From assembly GCA_039024915.1 (NCBI GenBank), contig JBCCPK010000003.1:62001-126000 (forward strand): a stretch of 64,000 nucleotides of DNA, read 5' to 3'. Made by a program: the position numbers and the translations under genes. Origin of the DNA: Pseudomonadota bacterium. Lineage in GTDB: Bacteria; Pseudomonadota; Alphaproteobacteria; Rhizobiales; MH13. Below the pieces are notes generated by a model. That model saw nothing but the letters and a program-made list of their open reading frames with translations. It searched no databases and had not been told where the DNA came from. How positions within the stretch are numbered: position 1 is the first letter of the stretch; each line of letters opens with the position of its first letter. Of the stretch, positions 1-9,402 are shown piece after piece.

Positions 1-28
1 TGCAAGCTGGCATGCCAGATAGGGTCAT
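1..28 (-). other. possible 5' end of a minus-strand gene cut by the window edge
   Basis: An in-frame ATG on the minus strand opens a reading frame (M-T-L-S-G-M-P-A-C) that runs off the left edge. It would continue the minus-strand operon of secD, secF and the Mth938-like gene. There is no clear ribosome-binding site and only nine residues are visible, so this is only a hint. In related genomes a phytoene/squalene synthase-family gene often follows the Mth938 gene, but nothing here can confirm that. Confidence 0.15.
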
Positions 29-102
29 GCGTTCGCAGATGATCGGCAGCGTGCTGATTGGGGTTATCTGGCACCCGCGTCTCCGTTTGCGGTTGTTCCC
101 GG

Positions 103-489
103 TTAGGTCAGCGCCATGAGCGCAGCGGCCACCCGCCGATCTTCGGACAGAAGGATATTGTAGGTACGAACGGCTGCGCGGGTTGCGCTTACCTCGGCGG
201 CAAGACCGGCTTCGCGGACCGCATCAAGTGTTGTTTGGGGCAGAACCGCAACATGGGCCCCGGTCCCTATGACCAGAAGATCAAGGTTGTCCGCCAGGTC
301 CAGGATCGGTTGCAAATCACGGGTGGCGAGAGCGGAAGCAGACGTGGGCGCGGCCCAGCTTTGCGTGCGCCCCGGCATTGTCATGATACTCCCCTGATGC
401 GACATACCTGCGAAGCGAAACCCGGCGTCGAGCATCGCATCAATCGGCACCTGTTGCGGCAGAAAGCGTTCGGCGCTTTGCTCGTCCAA
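103..489 (-). CDS. Mth938-like domain protein (DUF498 family)
   Basis: This 128-residue protein has the compact Mth938/DUF498 fold pattern: a G-F-R-F-A-G-M-S-H-x-G-S segment near residues 23-34, the central L-L-V-I-G-T-G strand, and a late segment resembling T-x-x-A-x-R-T-Y-N-I-L, followed by a short E-D-R-R-V-A-A-A-L helix. Bacterial members are uncharacterised; the mitochondrial relative NDUFAF3 assists complex I assembly. It lies 11 bases after secF on the same strand, the usual position for this gene in alphaproteobacteria, so it is probably co-transcribed. The frame opens with TTG at 489 and no ATG precedes it, so the exact start is uncertain. A direct role in Sec export is not established. 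Confidence 0.8.
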   Translation of the reverse strand: MDEQSAERFLPQQVPIDAMLDAGFRFAGMSHQGSIMTMPGRTQSWAAPTSASALATRDLQPILDLADNLDLLVIGTGAHVAVLPQTTLDAVREAGLAAEVSATRAAVRTYNILLSEDRRVAAALMALT

Positions 490-500
490 CGCTTTGGTGC

Positions 501-1487
501 CTACACCACCGCACCGGCATTGGGGTCTTCGCTATCGACCGTGGCGCGCTTTGCACCTTTGGGCGCCTCAGGCTTGTCGTCTGACGACGGCCTGAGCTTG
601 AGGAAGATGAGCACAGGACCAGCGACGAAGATCGAGGAATAGGTACCGACCAGCACACCCCAAATCATCGCCGCAGTGAAGGATCGAATGATCTCGCCAC
701 CAAAAATAAACAGTGAACCCAACGCGATGAGGGTCGTGACCGAGGTCATGATCGTACGCGACAGCATCGAGTTGACGGACAGATCAATAAGATCGTCGAT
801 CGCCATCTTCTTGTACCGCCGGAGATTTTCTCGCACACGGTCGTAGACGACCACGGTGTCATTCAACGAATAGCCTACAATCGTCAGGATCGCGGCGATG
901 GACGACAGGTTGAACTCCAGCCCCGTCACCGCAAACAGCCCGAGGGTCAGGATCACATCGTGGACGGTGGCTATGATCGCTCCTATGGCGAACTGCCACT
1001 CGAAACGCACCCAAATGTAAATCAGGATCGCACAAAGCGCAGCCAGAACTGCGGTGATCCCAGCGATGGCCAGTTCGCCCGAAACGCGCGGTCCGACCAC
1101 TTCAAAGCGGCGATATTCGATGCCCTCTTCGCCCAACTCCGCTCGGACCGTGTTGACAACGGCCTGCTGCGCCTGATCGCCACCAGGTTGCTGCTCAATG
1201 CGGATGAGCACATCGGTTTCGTTGCCGAAGCTTTGAACCTCGACGTCGCCAAACTGGAGCTGGTTGAGCTGGGTGCGTATTCCGCCAACATCTGCTGGCC
1301 CGTCCGTTGTACGGATTTCAATGACGGTGCCGCCACGGAAATCGATACCCAGATTGAGCCCAAGGAAACTAAAGACGCCCAGAGATACCACCATCATAAC
1401 GATGGAGAAGGGAAAGGCCCAGTTGCGGTAGGCCATAAAGCGCAGCTTTGGCTCTGCAGGAAGCAACTTGATGAGCGCAAACGACAT
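501..1487 (-). CDS. secF: Protein translocase subunit SecF
   Basis: SecF is the membrane partner of SecD. The pair uses the proton-motive force to pull proteins through SecYEG after SecA-driven insertion. The 328-residue product has a first membrane helix at about 25-45, the periplasmic D-F-R-G-G motif that marks SecD/SecF P1 domains, and then a five-helix RND-type block. That block includes the V-G-Y-S-L-N-D-T-V-V-V-Y-D-R-x-R-E-N signature. Length is normal. The ATG at 1487 has a strong GGAG ribosome-binding site. It lies 19 bases after the secD stop and is followed by the Mth938-like gene, forming a yajC-secD-secF operon. The last 25 residues are charged and variable. Confidence 0.97.
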   Translation of the reverse strand: MSFALIKLLPAEPKLRFMAYRNWAFPFSIVMMVVSLGVFSFLGLNLGIDFRGGTVIEIRTTDGPADVGGIRTQLNQLQFGDVEVQSFGNETDVLIRIEQQPGGDQAQQAVVNTVRAELGEEGIEYRRFEVVGPRVSGELAIAGITAVLAALCAILIYIWVRFEWQFAIGAIIATVHDVILTLGLFAVTGLEFNLSSIAAILTIVGYSLNDTVVVYDRVRENLRRYKKMAIDDLIDLSVNSMLSRTIMTSVTTLIALGSLFIFGGEIIRSFTAAMIWGVLVGTYSSIFVAGPVLIFLKLRPSSDDKPEAPKGAKRATVDSEDPNAGAVV

Positions 1488-1506
1488 ACGTATCTCCTCG
1501 CCGCCG

Positions 1507-3111
1507 CTAGATCGGCAGAGCCTTTGGACGGCGTGACTTAACCCACAGGGCGATCATCAGACGGGTCATGGTGTATGCGGTAAAAACAGTCGTTACGATA
1601 CCGATCGCCAACGTGACGGCAAAGCCACGCACCGGGCCAGACCCTAGCTGAAACAGAATGACGGCAGCTATGAGAGTGGTGATGTTCGCATCGAGAATGG
1701 TGCGAAGCGCTTCGCGGAAGCCGACATCAATGGCCATAATGGTCTTGCGGCCCCGGCGAACCTCTTCACGAATGCGTTCGAAAATGAGCACGTTTGAATC
1801 GACTGCCATACCGACCGTGAGCACGATCCCTGCGATGCCCGGCAACGTCAAAGTGGCACCGAGGACGGATAAAGCCGCGATAATGAGCGAGATATTCACA
1901 AACAAGGCAACGTTGGCGAACAACCCGAAAAGGCCGTAAGACAAGCCCATAAACAGCAAGACGCCAATGGCGCCAATGACACCGGCGATCTCGCCTGCGG
2001 CGATTGAGTCGGCACCAAGGCCCGGCCCCACAGTTCGCTCTTCAACGATCGTTAACTCAGCCGGCAACGCCCCCGCGCGCAGTAGGATGGCTAAATCGTT
2101 GGCCAGCTCGGGCGTAAAGTTCCCCGAAATCTGGCCCGAACCACCCAGAATGGGCTCCCGAATAACGGGGGCCGAGATCACCTCATCATCCAGGACAATC
2201 GCGAAAGGCCGCCCGACGTTTTCGGTCGTCGCTTGTCCGAAAGTCGTCGCGCCTGAGGTGTTGAAACGGAAAGAGACGATGGCCTCCTGCGTTTGCTGGT
2301 CAAAGCCCGGCTGCGCGTCGGCCAACTGATCGCCCGTTATCAGCGCCCGAGACTGCACCAAATAGGGTATCGGCGGATCATCGACCGAATACAAAAGCCG
2401 GGTGCCCGCTGGCGCTCGACTTTGGACCGCCTGTTGCGGGCTCATCTCATCGCTTAAAAGGTGGAACGAAAGCGCGGCTGTCTGACCCAGAATGTCCTTC
2501 AGCCTTTGTGGATCGCCCAGCCCGGGCACCTGAACCAGAACACGGTCTTGACCTTCTCGCTGGATCGTTGGCTCCGTCGTGCCAAGCTGGTCGATACGGC
2601 GGCGGATAACCTCGATCGATTGTTCCACCGCTTGCGCCAAACGCGCATCAATCCCATCTTCAGTGAGCGTCAGGCGCGCCAGCCCATCGGTCGCGACGTC
2701 CACAGCGACGTCCGGGGCCTGGCCACCAAGCTGAAGCGGATTGATGGGAACCGACAGGCCCGTCAGCAGCGTTTCAGCCTCATCAAGTCGGTCCAGATCG
2801 CGGATGCGTAACTGGACGGTTTCGCCTTGCGCCCCCAGACCTGTGTAACCAATCCGCTCGGTGCGCAGTGTACGGCGAACATCATCGCGCAGGGCTTCTA
2901 TGCGATCTTCCACCAAACTATCGCGCTCAACCTGCAGCAGCAGATGCGCGCCACCTTGCAGATCAAGGCCCAGGACGATCTGCCGTTTTGGTAAGAAGTC
3001 GGGCCAGCCATCGACTTGCTCGCTATCAAACGCGTTGGGCAACGCAAACGCGACAGACAGAACCGCGAATGCGATGATGAGAGCGATTTTCCAGGGTTTA
3101 AAGTAGAGCAT
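1507..3111 (-). CDS. secD: Protein translocase subunit SecD
   Basis: SecD works with SecF to complete Sec-dependent export at the inner membrane. The 534-residue product starts with one membrane helix (about 8-28), followed by the L-G-L-D-L-Q-G-G-A-H-L-L-L motif of the periplasmic P1 head. A long periplasmic region with a D-R-V-L-V-Q-V-P-G-L sequence comes next. The C-terminal six-helix half carries G-M-A-V-D-S-N-V-L-I-F-E-R-I-R-E, the family signature. Separate SecD and SecF, rather than a fused SecDF, is common in proteobacteria. The gene lies between yajC and secF on the minus strand with short gaps, consistent with one transcript. Confidence 0.97.
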   Translation of the reverse strand: MLYFKPWKIALIIAFAVLSVAFALPNAFDSEQVDGWPDFLPKRQIVLGLDLQGGAHLLLQVERDSLVEDRIEALRDDVRRTLRTERIGYTGLGAQGETVQLRIRDLDRLDEAETLLTGLSVPINPLQLGGQAPDVAVDVATDGLARLTLTEDGIDARLAQAVEQSIEVIRRRIDQLGTTEPTIQREGQDRVLVQVPGLGDPQRLKDILGQTAALSFHLLSDEMSPQQAVQSRAPAGTRLLYSVDDPPIPYLVQSRALITGDQLADAQPGFDQQTQEAIVSFRFNTSGATTFGQATTENVGRPFAIVLDDEVISAPVIREPILGGSGQISGNFTPELANDLAILLRAGALPAELTIVEERTVGPGLGADSIAAGEIAGVIGAIGVLLFMGLSYGLFGLFANVALFVNISLIIAALSVLGATLTLPGIAGIVLTVGMAVDSNVLIFERIREEVRRGRKTIMAIDVGFREALRTILDANITTLIAAVILFQLGSGPVRGFAVTLAIGIVTTVFTAYTMTRLMIALWVKSRRPKALPI

Positions 3112-3153
3112 GGTGGCCTTGAGCGAAGCGCAGAAAGAGGATGGAGGGCTGCC

Positions 3154-3504
3154 CTATTTGCCTTTGTCGTTTGCCGCAACCGGTTCGGCTTTGGTGCGCA
3201 CGTCCTGTATCATGGAGCGCACCAGACGAACTTTCACGCCGTCGGCGAGCTGCACTTCGATCTCGTTGGCGGCATCGTCCATGACTTTGGTGACTTTTCC
3301 GATCAGTCCGCCCGAAGTGACGATGGTGTCGTTGCGCCGCACATTGGCAATCATCTCGCGATGCCGCTTCATCTGCTGGCGCTGTGGCCGAATGATCAAA
3401 AACCACATGATGACGAAGATCAGGATGAACGGCAGAATGGACATGACCAGACTACCTCCACCGGCGGCACCAGCGGCTTGTGCATAGGCGGGGGTTACCA
3501 ACAT
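3154..3504 (-). CDS. yajC: Preprotein translocase accessory subunit YajC
   Basis: YajC is a small single-pass membrane protein that co-purifies with SecDF and SecYEG. The 116-residue product has a hydrophobic helix at about 20-38 (I-L-P-F-I-L-I-F-V-I-M-W-F-L) followed by the diagnostic I-R-P-Q-R-Q-Q-M-K-R-H motif. The C-terminal domain contains V-x-x-N-D-x-I-V-T-S-G-G-L-I-G-K-V. I place the start at the ATG at 3504, which has an AAGGAGAA ribosome-binding site immediately upstream, rather than the TTG one codon earlier. It is the first gene of the yajC-secD-secF run, so the operon promoter should lie just above 3504. Confidence 0.95.
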   Translation of the reverse strand: MLVTPAYAQAAGAAGGGSLVMSILPFILIFVIMWFLIIRPQRQQMKRHREMIANVRRNDTIVTSGGLIGKVTKVMDDAANEIEVQLADGVKVRLVRSMIQDVRTKAEPVAANDKGK

Positions 3505-3834
3505 CAACTTCTCCTTGTGGTCGAAGACGCAAACTCCGTTATCGGAAGCCCCGCTTCAACCGTACTTACAACCTAGGGATCGGGCTGCATGGGGTGCAGC
3601 CGTTCCGCCGTTATGTGGCCCTCAAACGCAGGTGATGCAAGCGGGCTGACGGACTTCAAACCAGACACCGCTAACACTATTGCGTTTTGTGCGTGCCGTA
3701 CCAATGCATCACGCAGAGGCCTTGGCACCAAACCATCAAGCGGTTTAAAGGCGCTTTGTCGATTACGGGTTTGTTGAAGCGCCCACAAGTGTGATGCGCG
3801 CCCCTGATGCAGGTTTCATCGCAAAAGTACGGCC
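3505..3834. other. divergent intergenic region between yajC and the DUF815 gene
   Basis: About 330 bases separate two genes read in opposite directions, so both promoters should be here. I see no tRNA, no convincing ORF and no clear terminator or operator. Short frames on both strands lack protein character. The ribosome-binding site of yajC lies at the left end. Confidence 0.5.
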
Positions 3835-4701
3835 ATGAGCGATTTGTTGCGGATTGAAGGCCTTTTGGAGCGCGTTGCCGACGCGCTTGATCGTCTATCG
3901 CCATCTGTGGACCGGCAGATCAACCTGTCTGCGGCGAACGCGTTTGTATGGCAGGCCGAATCGAACACGCTTACGCCCGTCGAAAGCGTCAACGCCCTTC
4001 CGCTCAGCTTACTGAAGGGTATCAACCGCTCGCGCGATACGTTGGTGGATAACACCGAGCGATTTGCACGAGGGCTCGCTGCCAACAATGCCCTTCTTTG
4101 GGGCGCACGTGGGCAAGGAAAGTCGTCCTTGGTCAAAGCTGTTCACGCCTCCATCAACGAGGGTCGCGATACACAAACAGCGCTGAAACTGATCGAAATT
4201 CATCGCGAAGACATCGCCAGCCTGCCCGCACTCTTGTCGATGCTGCGAGGCTTACCGAACCGGGTAATCCTCTTTTGCGATGACCTGTCGTTCGACCCCG
4301 GCGAAACAACCTACAAGTCGCTGAAAGTCGCGCTTGAAGGCGGGATCGAGGGCCGGCCTGAAAACGTGCTTTTCTACGCAACGTCCAACCGCAGGCATTT
4401 GCTGCCTCGCGACATGATGGACAATGAGCGCGCAACGGCGATCAATCCAGGCGATGCGGTGGAAGAAAAGGTGTCTCTGTCCGACCGGTTCGGGCTCTGG
4501 TTGGGGTTCCACAAATGCTCGCAAGACGAATATCTCGCGATGATCGACGCCTATCATGGCCACTTCGAACTGCCCGGTTCAGCATCCGACTATCACGCAC
4601 AAGCGCTGGAATGGGCAACCACGCGTGGAGCGCGCTCCGGACGCGTGGCCTGGCAGTTCATTCAGGACGCTGCTGGCCGTGCTGGTTTAGCCCTGCGGTA
4701 G
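3835..4701 (+). CDS. DUF815 family AAA-type ATPase
   Basis: This 288-residue protein matches the DUF815 (PF05673) family, a predicted ATPase common in proteobacteria with no firmly assigned role. A Walker A loop G-A-R-G-Q-G-K-S-S sits at residues 90-98, and a Walker B-like strand V-I-L-F-C-D-D-L-S-F lies near 143-152. Between them is the E-I-H-R-E-D-I-x-x-L-P segment typical of the family. The domain has a sensor-like A-T-S-N-R-R-H-L-L-P-R region, and the C-terminal end includes R-S-G-R-V-A-W-Q-F. The start is the ATG at 3835. Its 3' end overlaps the 3' end of the convergent LysM/LytM gene by 15 bases. Confidence 0.88.
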   Translation: MSDLLRIEGLLERVADALDRLSPSVDRQINLSAANAFVWQAESNTLTPVESVNALPLSLLKGINRSRDTLVDNTERFARGLAANNALLWGARGQGKSSLVKAVHASINEGRDTQTALKLIEIHREDIASLPALLSMLRGLPNRVILFCDDLSFDPGETTYKSLKVALEGGIEGRPENVLFYATSNRRHLLPRDMMDNERATAINPGDAVEEKVSLSDRFGLWLGFHKCSQDEYLAMIDAYHGHFELPGSASDYHAQALEWATTRGARSGRVAWQFIQDAAGRAGLALR

Positions 4702-6369
4702 ATAAGGTGCTGGATCGACCGGCGTTGTGCCGCGGCGAATCTCGAAGTGCAATTGAGGGGTATCGACATCACCCGTTGCCCCTGCCCGCGCGATAATCTC
4801 GCCGCGGCTGACACGATCGCCTCGGCTGACCATGATCCGGCTGTTGTGGGCGTAGGCTGTAACATAGCCGCCACGATGCTGGACTAAGACCAAGTTTCCG
4901 AAGCCGCGCAACTCGTTTCCAGCATAAACAACCTCGCCATCTTCAGCCGCACGGATCGACGCCCCTTCGGGCACAGCGATGTTGATGCCATCATTGCGGG
5001 CACCGTTCACCTGGGTGCCGAAACCAGAGACAACGCGTCCACGGATCGGCCAGCGGAACTGAAGCGGGCTCTCGGTTGCTTGGGCTGGTTCGGCAGCCGG
5101 TGTTTGGCGGCTTGCGACCTCGGGCTCGGCTTGAGCTGGTGGTTGTGGGGGCGTGTAGCTTCGGGCGGCAACCTCCTGCGCGGGCGTTCGCGTCACGCGG
5201 GGCGCAGTTGCCGTTTGCGACACGACCGGCAATGTTGGTGCAGTGGAAGCGACCTGCTGGGCTGCCGCACCGCCGCGCACATTCAACCGCTGACCAATAC
5301 GGATCGCACCGGGATCGGATAGGCCGTTGGCGCTTGCAAGTTGTGAAACGGTCATCCCGTAGCGACGCGCAATGTTGAAGGCTGTATCGCCCGACACAAC
5401 CGTGTGGACACCGCTTGTGGCCACCGTCTGGGGAGCCGTTTGCTGGGTGCTCGCTCGCGCTGCCGATGTCGGCCTTGGAGTGGGTCTGGGAACCGATGCC
5501 GTGCGCTGAACCGGCTGGGCCGCCGTCTGCGGGGCCTGCGCGGGCGTTGCAGCCATCGAGTAGGTCGGGATGATGATAGTCTGCCCCGCACGAACCACGC
5601 TTGCGTCCTGCAAACCGTTGGCCTGTTGGATCGCAGCCACCGGAACGCCGTAGCGTCGTGAGATCGAGAACAGGGTCTCACCGGCGCCCACCTGAACCCG
5701 CGTACCACCGACGGTCGACCAACCGGCGGGTCTTCCATGGGTGGGTTGCACCGTTTGGGGTGTTGAAGCCTGCGGTAGTGTGGTTGGAGCGGGAAGTGTT
5801 GCCGGTGCGGAAACCGCTTGCGGAACAAGCGGCTGAGGCTGGCTCGTTATTGGCTGAGGTGCGGCGAAGGTCTGTGGTTGCGGCAACGGCGCTGGCTGCT
5901 GCACAGGCTGAGACGGCTGGGCGCCGACCATCGCCGGCGGAAAGACGCCGCGTGCCGTCTGCGGTGCCTGGGCAACCTGTTGAGTCACGGGCTGCGGAAG
6001 CGGCTGAGGTGTTGTCCGGAATGGAGCTTGGGACGGCGCCGTGGTGCCGGTTACCACGCCATAACCCGGGGCTTGTGTGTTCGGCGGTGTGTAACCGGTT
6101 GGAGCTGCGAGTGGTTGGGTCGAAGGCTGCACCAAAGCAGGCTGTGTGGCGGGCTGCGTAGCAGACCTGACAGGCGGCATTGGCTGACCAACCTGCACCG
6201 GATGTACGGGCTGAGCTTGCACCATGGCTGGTGCGGGATCGCTATCCACGCCGAAGAAACTCAAACGGTTCGAGTCAGATGAACAGGCGGACAACACCAG
6301 CGCGGCCGCTGAAACCAGACCGAGGCGCGCCACCGCAAAACGCGGCTGACCGGCGAAACAGGTACGCAT
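4687..6369 (-). CDS. NlpD-like LysM/LytM lipoprotein (degenerate M23 domain)
   Basis: This is an envelope protein with the architecture of the amidase activator NlpD. A lipoprotein signal ends in L-S-A-C (Cys29). A long Pro/Gln-rich spacer follows (about 45-215), then LysM domains at about 224-269 and 322-364 and a C-terminal LytM/M23 domain at about 439-560. The zinc ligands of active M23 peptidases are altered: the H-x-x-x-D pair is Asn459 and Asn463, and the H-x-H motif is Q-L-H (Gln539, His541). His508 in the A-H-N motif is kept. NlpD of E. coli is likewise degenerate and activates AmiC, so this protein probably binds peptidoglycan and switches on an amidase rather than cutting. It follows pcm, as nlpD does in many proteobacteria. 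Confidence 0.85.
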   Translation of the reverse strand: MRTCFAGQPRFAVARLGLVSAAALVLSACSSDSNRLSFFGVDSDPAPAMVQAQPVHPVQVGQPMPPVRSATQPATQPALVQPSTQPLAAPTGYTPPNTQAPGYGVVTGTTAPSQAPFRTTPQPLPQPVTQQVAQAPQTARGVFPPAMVGAQPSQPVQQPAPLPQPQTFAAPQPITSQPQPLVPQAVSAPATLPAPTTLPQASTPQTVQPTHGRPAGWSTVGGTRVQVGAGETLFSISRRYGVPVAAIQQANGLQDASVVRAGQTIIIPTYSMAATPAQAPQTAAQPVQRTASVPRPTPRPTSAARASTQQTAPQTVATSGVHTVVSGDTAFNIARRYGMTVSQLASANGLSDPGAIRIGQRLNVRGGAAAQQVASTAPTLPVVSQTATAPRVTRTPAQEVAARSYTPPQPPAQAEPEVASRQTPAAEPAQATESPLQFRWPIRGRVVSGFGTQVNGARNDGINIAVPEGASIRAAEDGEVVYAGNELRGFGNLVLVQHRGGYVTAYAHNSRIMVSRGDRVSRGEIIARAGATGDVDTPQLHFEIRRGTTPVDPAPYLPQG

Positions 6370-6480
6370 TACACTTACTCACAACACACAAACCGATGGT
6401 TTGCAGCAAAACACCATTAATCTTTCCGAAGGCTTAAGCTGGCTCGAAAATGTGTGCGCGAAGGCGAGAAGTAGCGGCCG

Positions 6481-7128
6481 CTAAAGCGTGCGGGCCAGAC
6501 CCGGTGTAAGGGGTGCCGCGAAGGTCGATCCGATGACTTCGGGGGACTTCAATCCCTCGGGCGTGTTCACAAAACACAGCCACTTCTGCGGCTGGTCTGC
6601 CTTGCCGAAGGGTACGATCAACCGCGCACCTGGAGTGATCTGCTCAAACCACATCTGCGGCAAACGCTCGACCGCTGCGGTGACAATGATCGCGCCGTAA
6701 GGGCCGGCTGGCGGCCAACCGGCAGAGCCATCGGTCAAGATCACCTCAGCCCGCTCAATACCCTGCTGGGAGAGGTTTGTGCGCGCGGTCTCAGCCAATT
6801 GCCGGAATCTCTCAAGCGCGATGACCCGCCTGCACAACCGGGACAACAGGGCGGTGAGGTAGCCAGAGCCCGCGCCAATTTCGAGAACAGTGCTGTCCGG
6901 TGAAATGTCGGCGCTCACCAGCAAGCGCGCCAGCACCGTCGGCGCTTCCATGGTCTGTCCGCAGCCTATTGGGATCAACCGGTCAGCATAGGCATCATCG
7001 GCGTAGGTCTTAGGGGCGAAGGCATGGCGTGGGGTAGTCTCGAAGGCGTTGAGGATGGATCGGCTCGTCACACCGGTCGAGCGCAGACTCAGGACGAGAT
7101 TTGCGCGGCGGACGGTTTCCTCATCCAC
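6481..7128 (-). CDS. pcm: Protein-L-isoaspartate O-methyltransferase
   Basis: Pcm methylates isoaspartyl residues in aged proteins so that they can revert to aspartate, using S-adenosylmethionine in the cytoplasm. The 215-residue product has the substrate-side G-C-G-Q-T-M-E-A-P loop near residue 54, the SAM-binding V-L-E-I-G-A-G-S-G-Y-L-T motif, and a V-I-A-L-E-R acidic loop. The C-terminal part has the G-A-R-L-I-V-P-F-G strand. Its start is a GTG at 7128, ten bases after the surE stop; a nearby ATG at 7124 is out of frame. The surE-pcm-nlpD-like order is classical. A second, more divergent homologue lies at 33445-34104. Confidence 0.93.
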   Translation of the reverse strand: MDEETVRRANLVLSLRSTGVTSRSILNAFETTPRHAFAPKTYADDAYADRLIPIGCGQTMEAPTVLARLLVSADISPDSTVLEIGAGSGYLTALLSRLCRRVIALERFRQLAETARTNLSQQGIERAEVILTDGSAGWPPAGPYGAIIVTAAVERLPQMWFEQITPGARLIVPFGKADQPQKWLCFVNTPEGLKSPEVIGSTFAAPLTPGLARTL

Positions 7129-7137
7129 GGCCCTGGC

Positions 7138-7917
7138 TCACGATGAATTGCCCTGCATGCCCAAGGCACTCTCGACGGCACCCAAACTGGCGGCATCAGT
7201 CATATCGATCGACAATGGAGTGATCGAGATGTAGCCCGCACGCACCGTCTCCAGGTCGGAGCCGGCATCGGGCTGTGGCATCTCACCTGTATAGGTCAAC
7301 CAGTAATAAGGATTGCGGCGTCCATCGTTGCGCGCGTCAATGGTGAGAAAATCGATGTTCCGGCGGCCCTGTTGGGTGACGCGAACCCCTTCAACTGCGT
7401 CCGGCGTACGGTCGGGGAAGTTGATGTTAAGCAGGCTCTGCTTGGGCAACTCCAACGAGGCGAGCTTCTCGATTAGGTCCGGAGCAAGGGCTTCGGCGGT
7501 CTCAAATGGTGGCTGCGAACGAGATGCGAAGGAATAGGCCTGCGAAAGGGCGATGGATTTCACACCCAAGATTGTGCCTTCGATTGCGGCTGCGACGGTG
7601 CCGGAATAGGTTATGTCCTCTGCAAGATTCTGGCCCCGATTGATCCCAGACAGCAACAAGTCAGGTCGCTCAGGCATGACATGGCGTACAGCCATAAGCA
7701 CACAATCGGTCGGCGTCCCGCGCACCGCGAAGCGACGATCATCCAACTGTCGCAGGCGCAGAGGATCATTGAGTGACATGGAGTGGGCAACTCCCGATTG
7801 ATCGGTTTCCGGGGCAACCGTCCACACTTCCGCCCCTACTTTCTCCGCGACCCGCTCGAGATGCTGCAGGCCGGGGGCATGGATACCATCATCATTTGTG
7901 ACCAAAATGCGCATCAT
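7138..7917 (-). CDS. surE: 5'-nucleotidase SurE
   Basis: SurE is a metal-dependent phosphatase acting on nucleoside 5'-monophosphates, linked to stress and stationary-phase survival. The 259-residue product begins with the metal-binding [14 protein letters not shown] motif. It contains the family's V-A-P[12 protein letters not shown] segment and the [13 protein letters not shown] core, followed by [11 protein letters not shown]. Its ATG at 7917 overlaps the serS stop codon as ATGA, which suggests translational coupling with serS. Pcm follows ten bases downstream. Confidence 0.96.
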   Translation of the reverse strand: MMRILVTNDDGIHAPGLQHLERVAEKVGAEVWTVAPETDQSGVAHSMSLNDPLRLRQLDDRRFAVRGTPTDCVLMAVRHVMPERPDLLLSGINRGQNLAEDITYSGTVAAAIEGTILGVKSIALSQAYSFASRSQPPFETAEALAPDLIEKLASLELPKQSLLNINFPDRTPDAVEGVRVTQQGRRNIDFLTIDARNDGRRNPYYWLTYTGEMPQPDAGSDLETVRAGYISITPLSIDMTDAASLGAVESALGMQGNSS

Positions 7918-9344
7918 ACCACCTCGGTGCCATCAGGCTGTATCGCTGTGGTCCCGCCCATGTAGGGCAGCAGCGCTTCGGGCACCGTGATGCCGCCTTC
8001 AGCGGTTTGATAGGTTTCCATCACGGCGATCAGCGCGCGGCCCGTTGCAACGCCGGATCCGTTGAGCGTGTGCACAAATTGAGGTTTGCCGTCTTCGTCC
8101 CGGAAACGTGCGTTCATGCGCCTTGCCTGAAAATCACCGCAGACCGAGCAGCTCGATACTTCGCGATACCGTCCCTGCCCGGGAAGCCAAACCTCGATGT
8201 CATAGGTCTTTCGGGCACCAAATCCCATGTCGCCGGTACACAGCACAACCGTGCGGGTGTGCAGCCCGAGATCGGCAAGAACCTTCTCCGCGCAAGCGGT
8301 CATACGCTCGAGTTCCGCTTCGCTTTCCGTTGGGTGGGTGATCGACACCATCTCAACCTTGTTGAACTGGTGCTGGCGCAAATAGCCTTTGGTATCGCGC
8401 CCAGCGGAGCCGGCTTCCGCTCGGAAACACGGCGTTAGCGCGGCCACCCGCAAAGGAAGTGTTTCCGCGTGGAGGATTTCCTCCCTGACAAGGTTGGTCA
8501 GCGGAACTTCGGCAGTTGGGATCATCCAGTACTGCTCAGTCGTAGGAGCGTTCTCGAGAACCTCCTCGAAAAGGTCCGCGGCCGACTTTCGCTTTGCCAT
8601 CAGGTCTTCGGTGTGGGCATCGGTCCAGAATAAGTCGAGGGCATCGCGAGCTTTTTCGCCACGTCCGGGGATATCGGCGCCAATAAACAAATCATCAGCA
8701 AATTTCGGCAACTGCCCGGTGCCAAACATCGCTTCATCGCGCACAAGCAGCGGCGGCGCAACTTCGGTGTAACCGTTCTGCCGGGTGTGCGTGTCCAGCA
8801 TGAACTGCCCCAAGGCCCGTTCGAGCTTTGCCAATGCTCCCTTCATGACGCAGAAGCGGGAGCCTGCGAGCTTGGCCGCTGTCTCGAAATCCATCAGGCC
8901 CATCGCCTCGCCGATTTCGAAATGCTCCTTGGCTTGGAACTCCAGTGAGCGCTTGCTGCCAGACGTGCGGACTACGACATTGTCGTCTTCATCCGCACCA
9001 ACAGGGACATCCGGCAGTGGCGCGTTGGGCAGACGCGCCAGCGCCGCATTGAGCTTTTCGGTCAGTTCACGCTCGGTGTCTTCACCGGCCTGAATGAAGG
9101 CCTTATGCTTGGCGACCTCATCGATAAGCCGCTGTGCCTCGGCCTCGTCGCCGGTAGCCTTTGCCTTGCCAATCGCCTTGGATGCCACATTGCGCGCATT
9201 CTGCGCATCTTGCAGCCTCTGAAGATGCTCGCGGCGGGCGTCATCAAGCGCCAGAATCTGGGCTGACGCGGGTCCCTCGCCGCGGCTTCGCAGAGCTTGA
9301 TCAAGTGCGTCCGGATCGTGACGAATGAGGCGAATATCAAGCAT
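7914..9344 (-). CDS. serS: Seryl-tRNA synthetase
   Basis: SerS charges tRNA-Ser and tRNA-Sec with serine. The 476-residue protein has the N-terminal coiled-coil arm (about 30-110, rich in Ala, Lys and Glu) that grips the tRNA variable arm. A class II catalytic core follows, with motif 2 in [14 protein letters not shown] and motif 3 in [15 protein letters not shown]. It is somewhat longer than the typical 420-430 residues, the extra length being in a loop around 230-270. It is the upstream gene of a serS-surE-pcm run and overlaps surE by four bases. Confidence 0.97.
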   Translation of the reverse strand: MLDIRLIRHDPDALDQALRSRGEGPASAQILALDDARREHLQRLQDAQNARNVASKAIGKAKATGDEAEAQRLIDEVAKHKAFIQAGEDTERELTEKLNAALARLPNAPLPDVPVGADEDDNVVVRTSGSKRSLEFQAKEHFEIGEAMGLMDFETAAKLAGSRFCVMKGALAKLERALGQFMLDTHTRQNGYTEVAPPLLVRDEAMFGTGQLPKFADDLFIGADIPGRGEKARDALDLFWTDAHTEDLMAKRKSAADLFEEVLENAPTTEQYWMIPTAEVPLTNLVREEILHAETLPLRVAALTPCFRAEAGSAGRDTKGYLRQHQFNKVEMVSITHPTESEAELERMTACAEKVLADLGLHTRTVVLCTGDMGFGARKTYDIEVWLPGQGRYREVSSCSVCGDFQARRMNARFRDEDGKPQFVHTLNGSGVATGRALIAVMETYQTAEGGITVPEALLPYMGGTTAIQPDGTEVV

Positions 9345-9402
9345 GCAAGAAAATCCGGGAGGCGGTTACGCGAACTGGTGCAGGCCGCAGGAATGCTCCG
9401 CC

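Noticed and set aside
3573-3788. Small minus-strand ORF between yajC and the DUF815 gene
   Set aside because: No ribosome-binding site, no protein-like composition and no similarity I can recognise.
7122-7124. ATG as the pcm start
   Set aside because: It is out of frame with the Pcm sequence; the in-frame start is the GTG at 7128.
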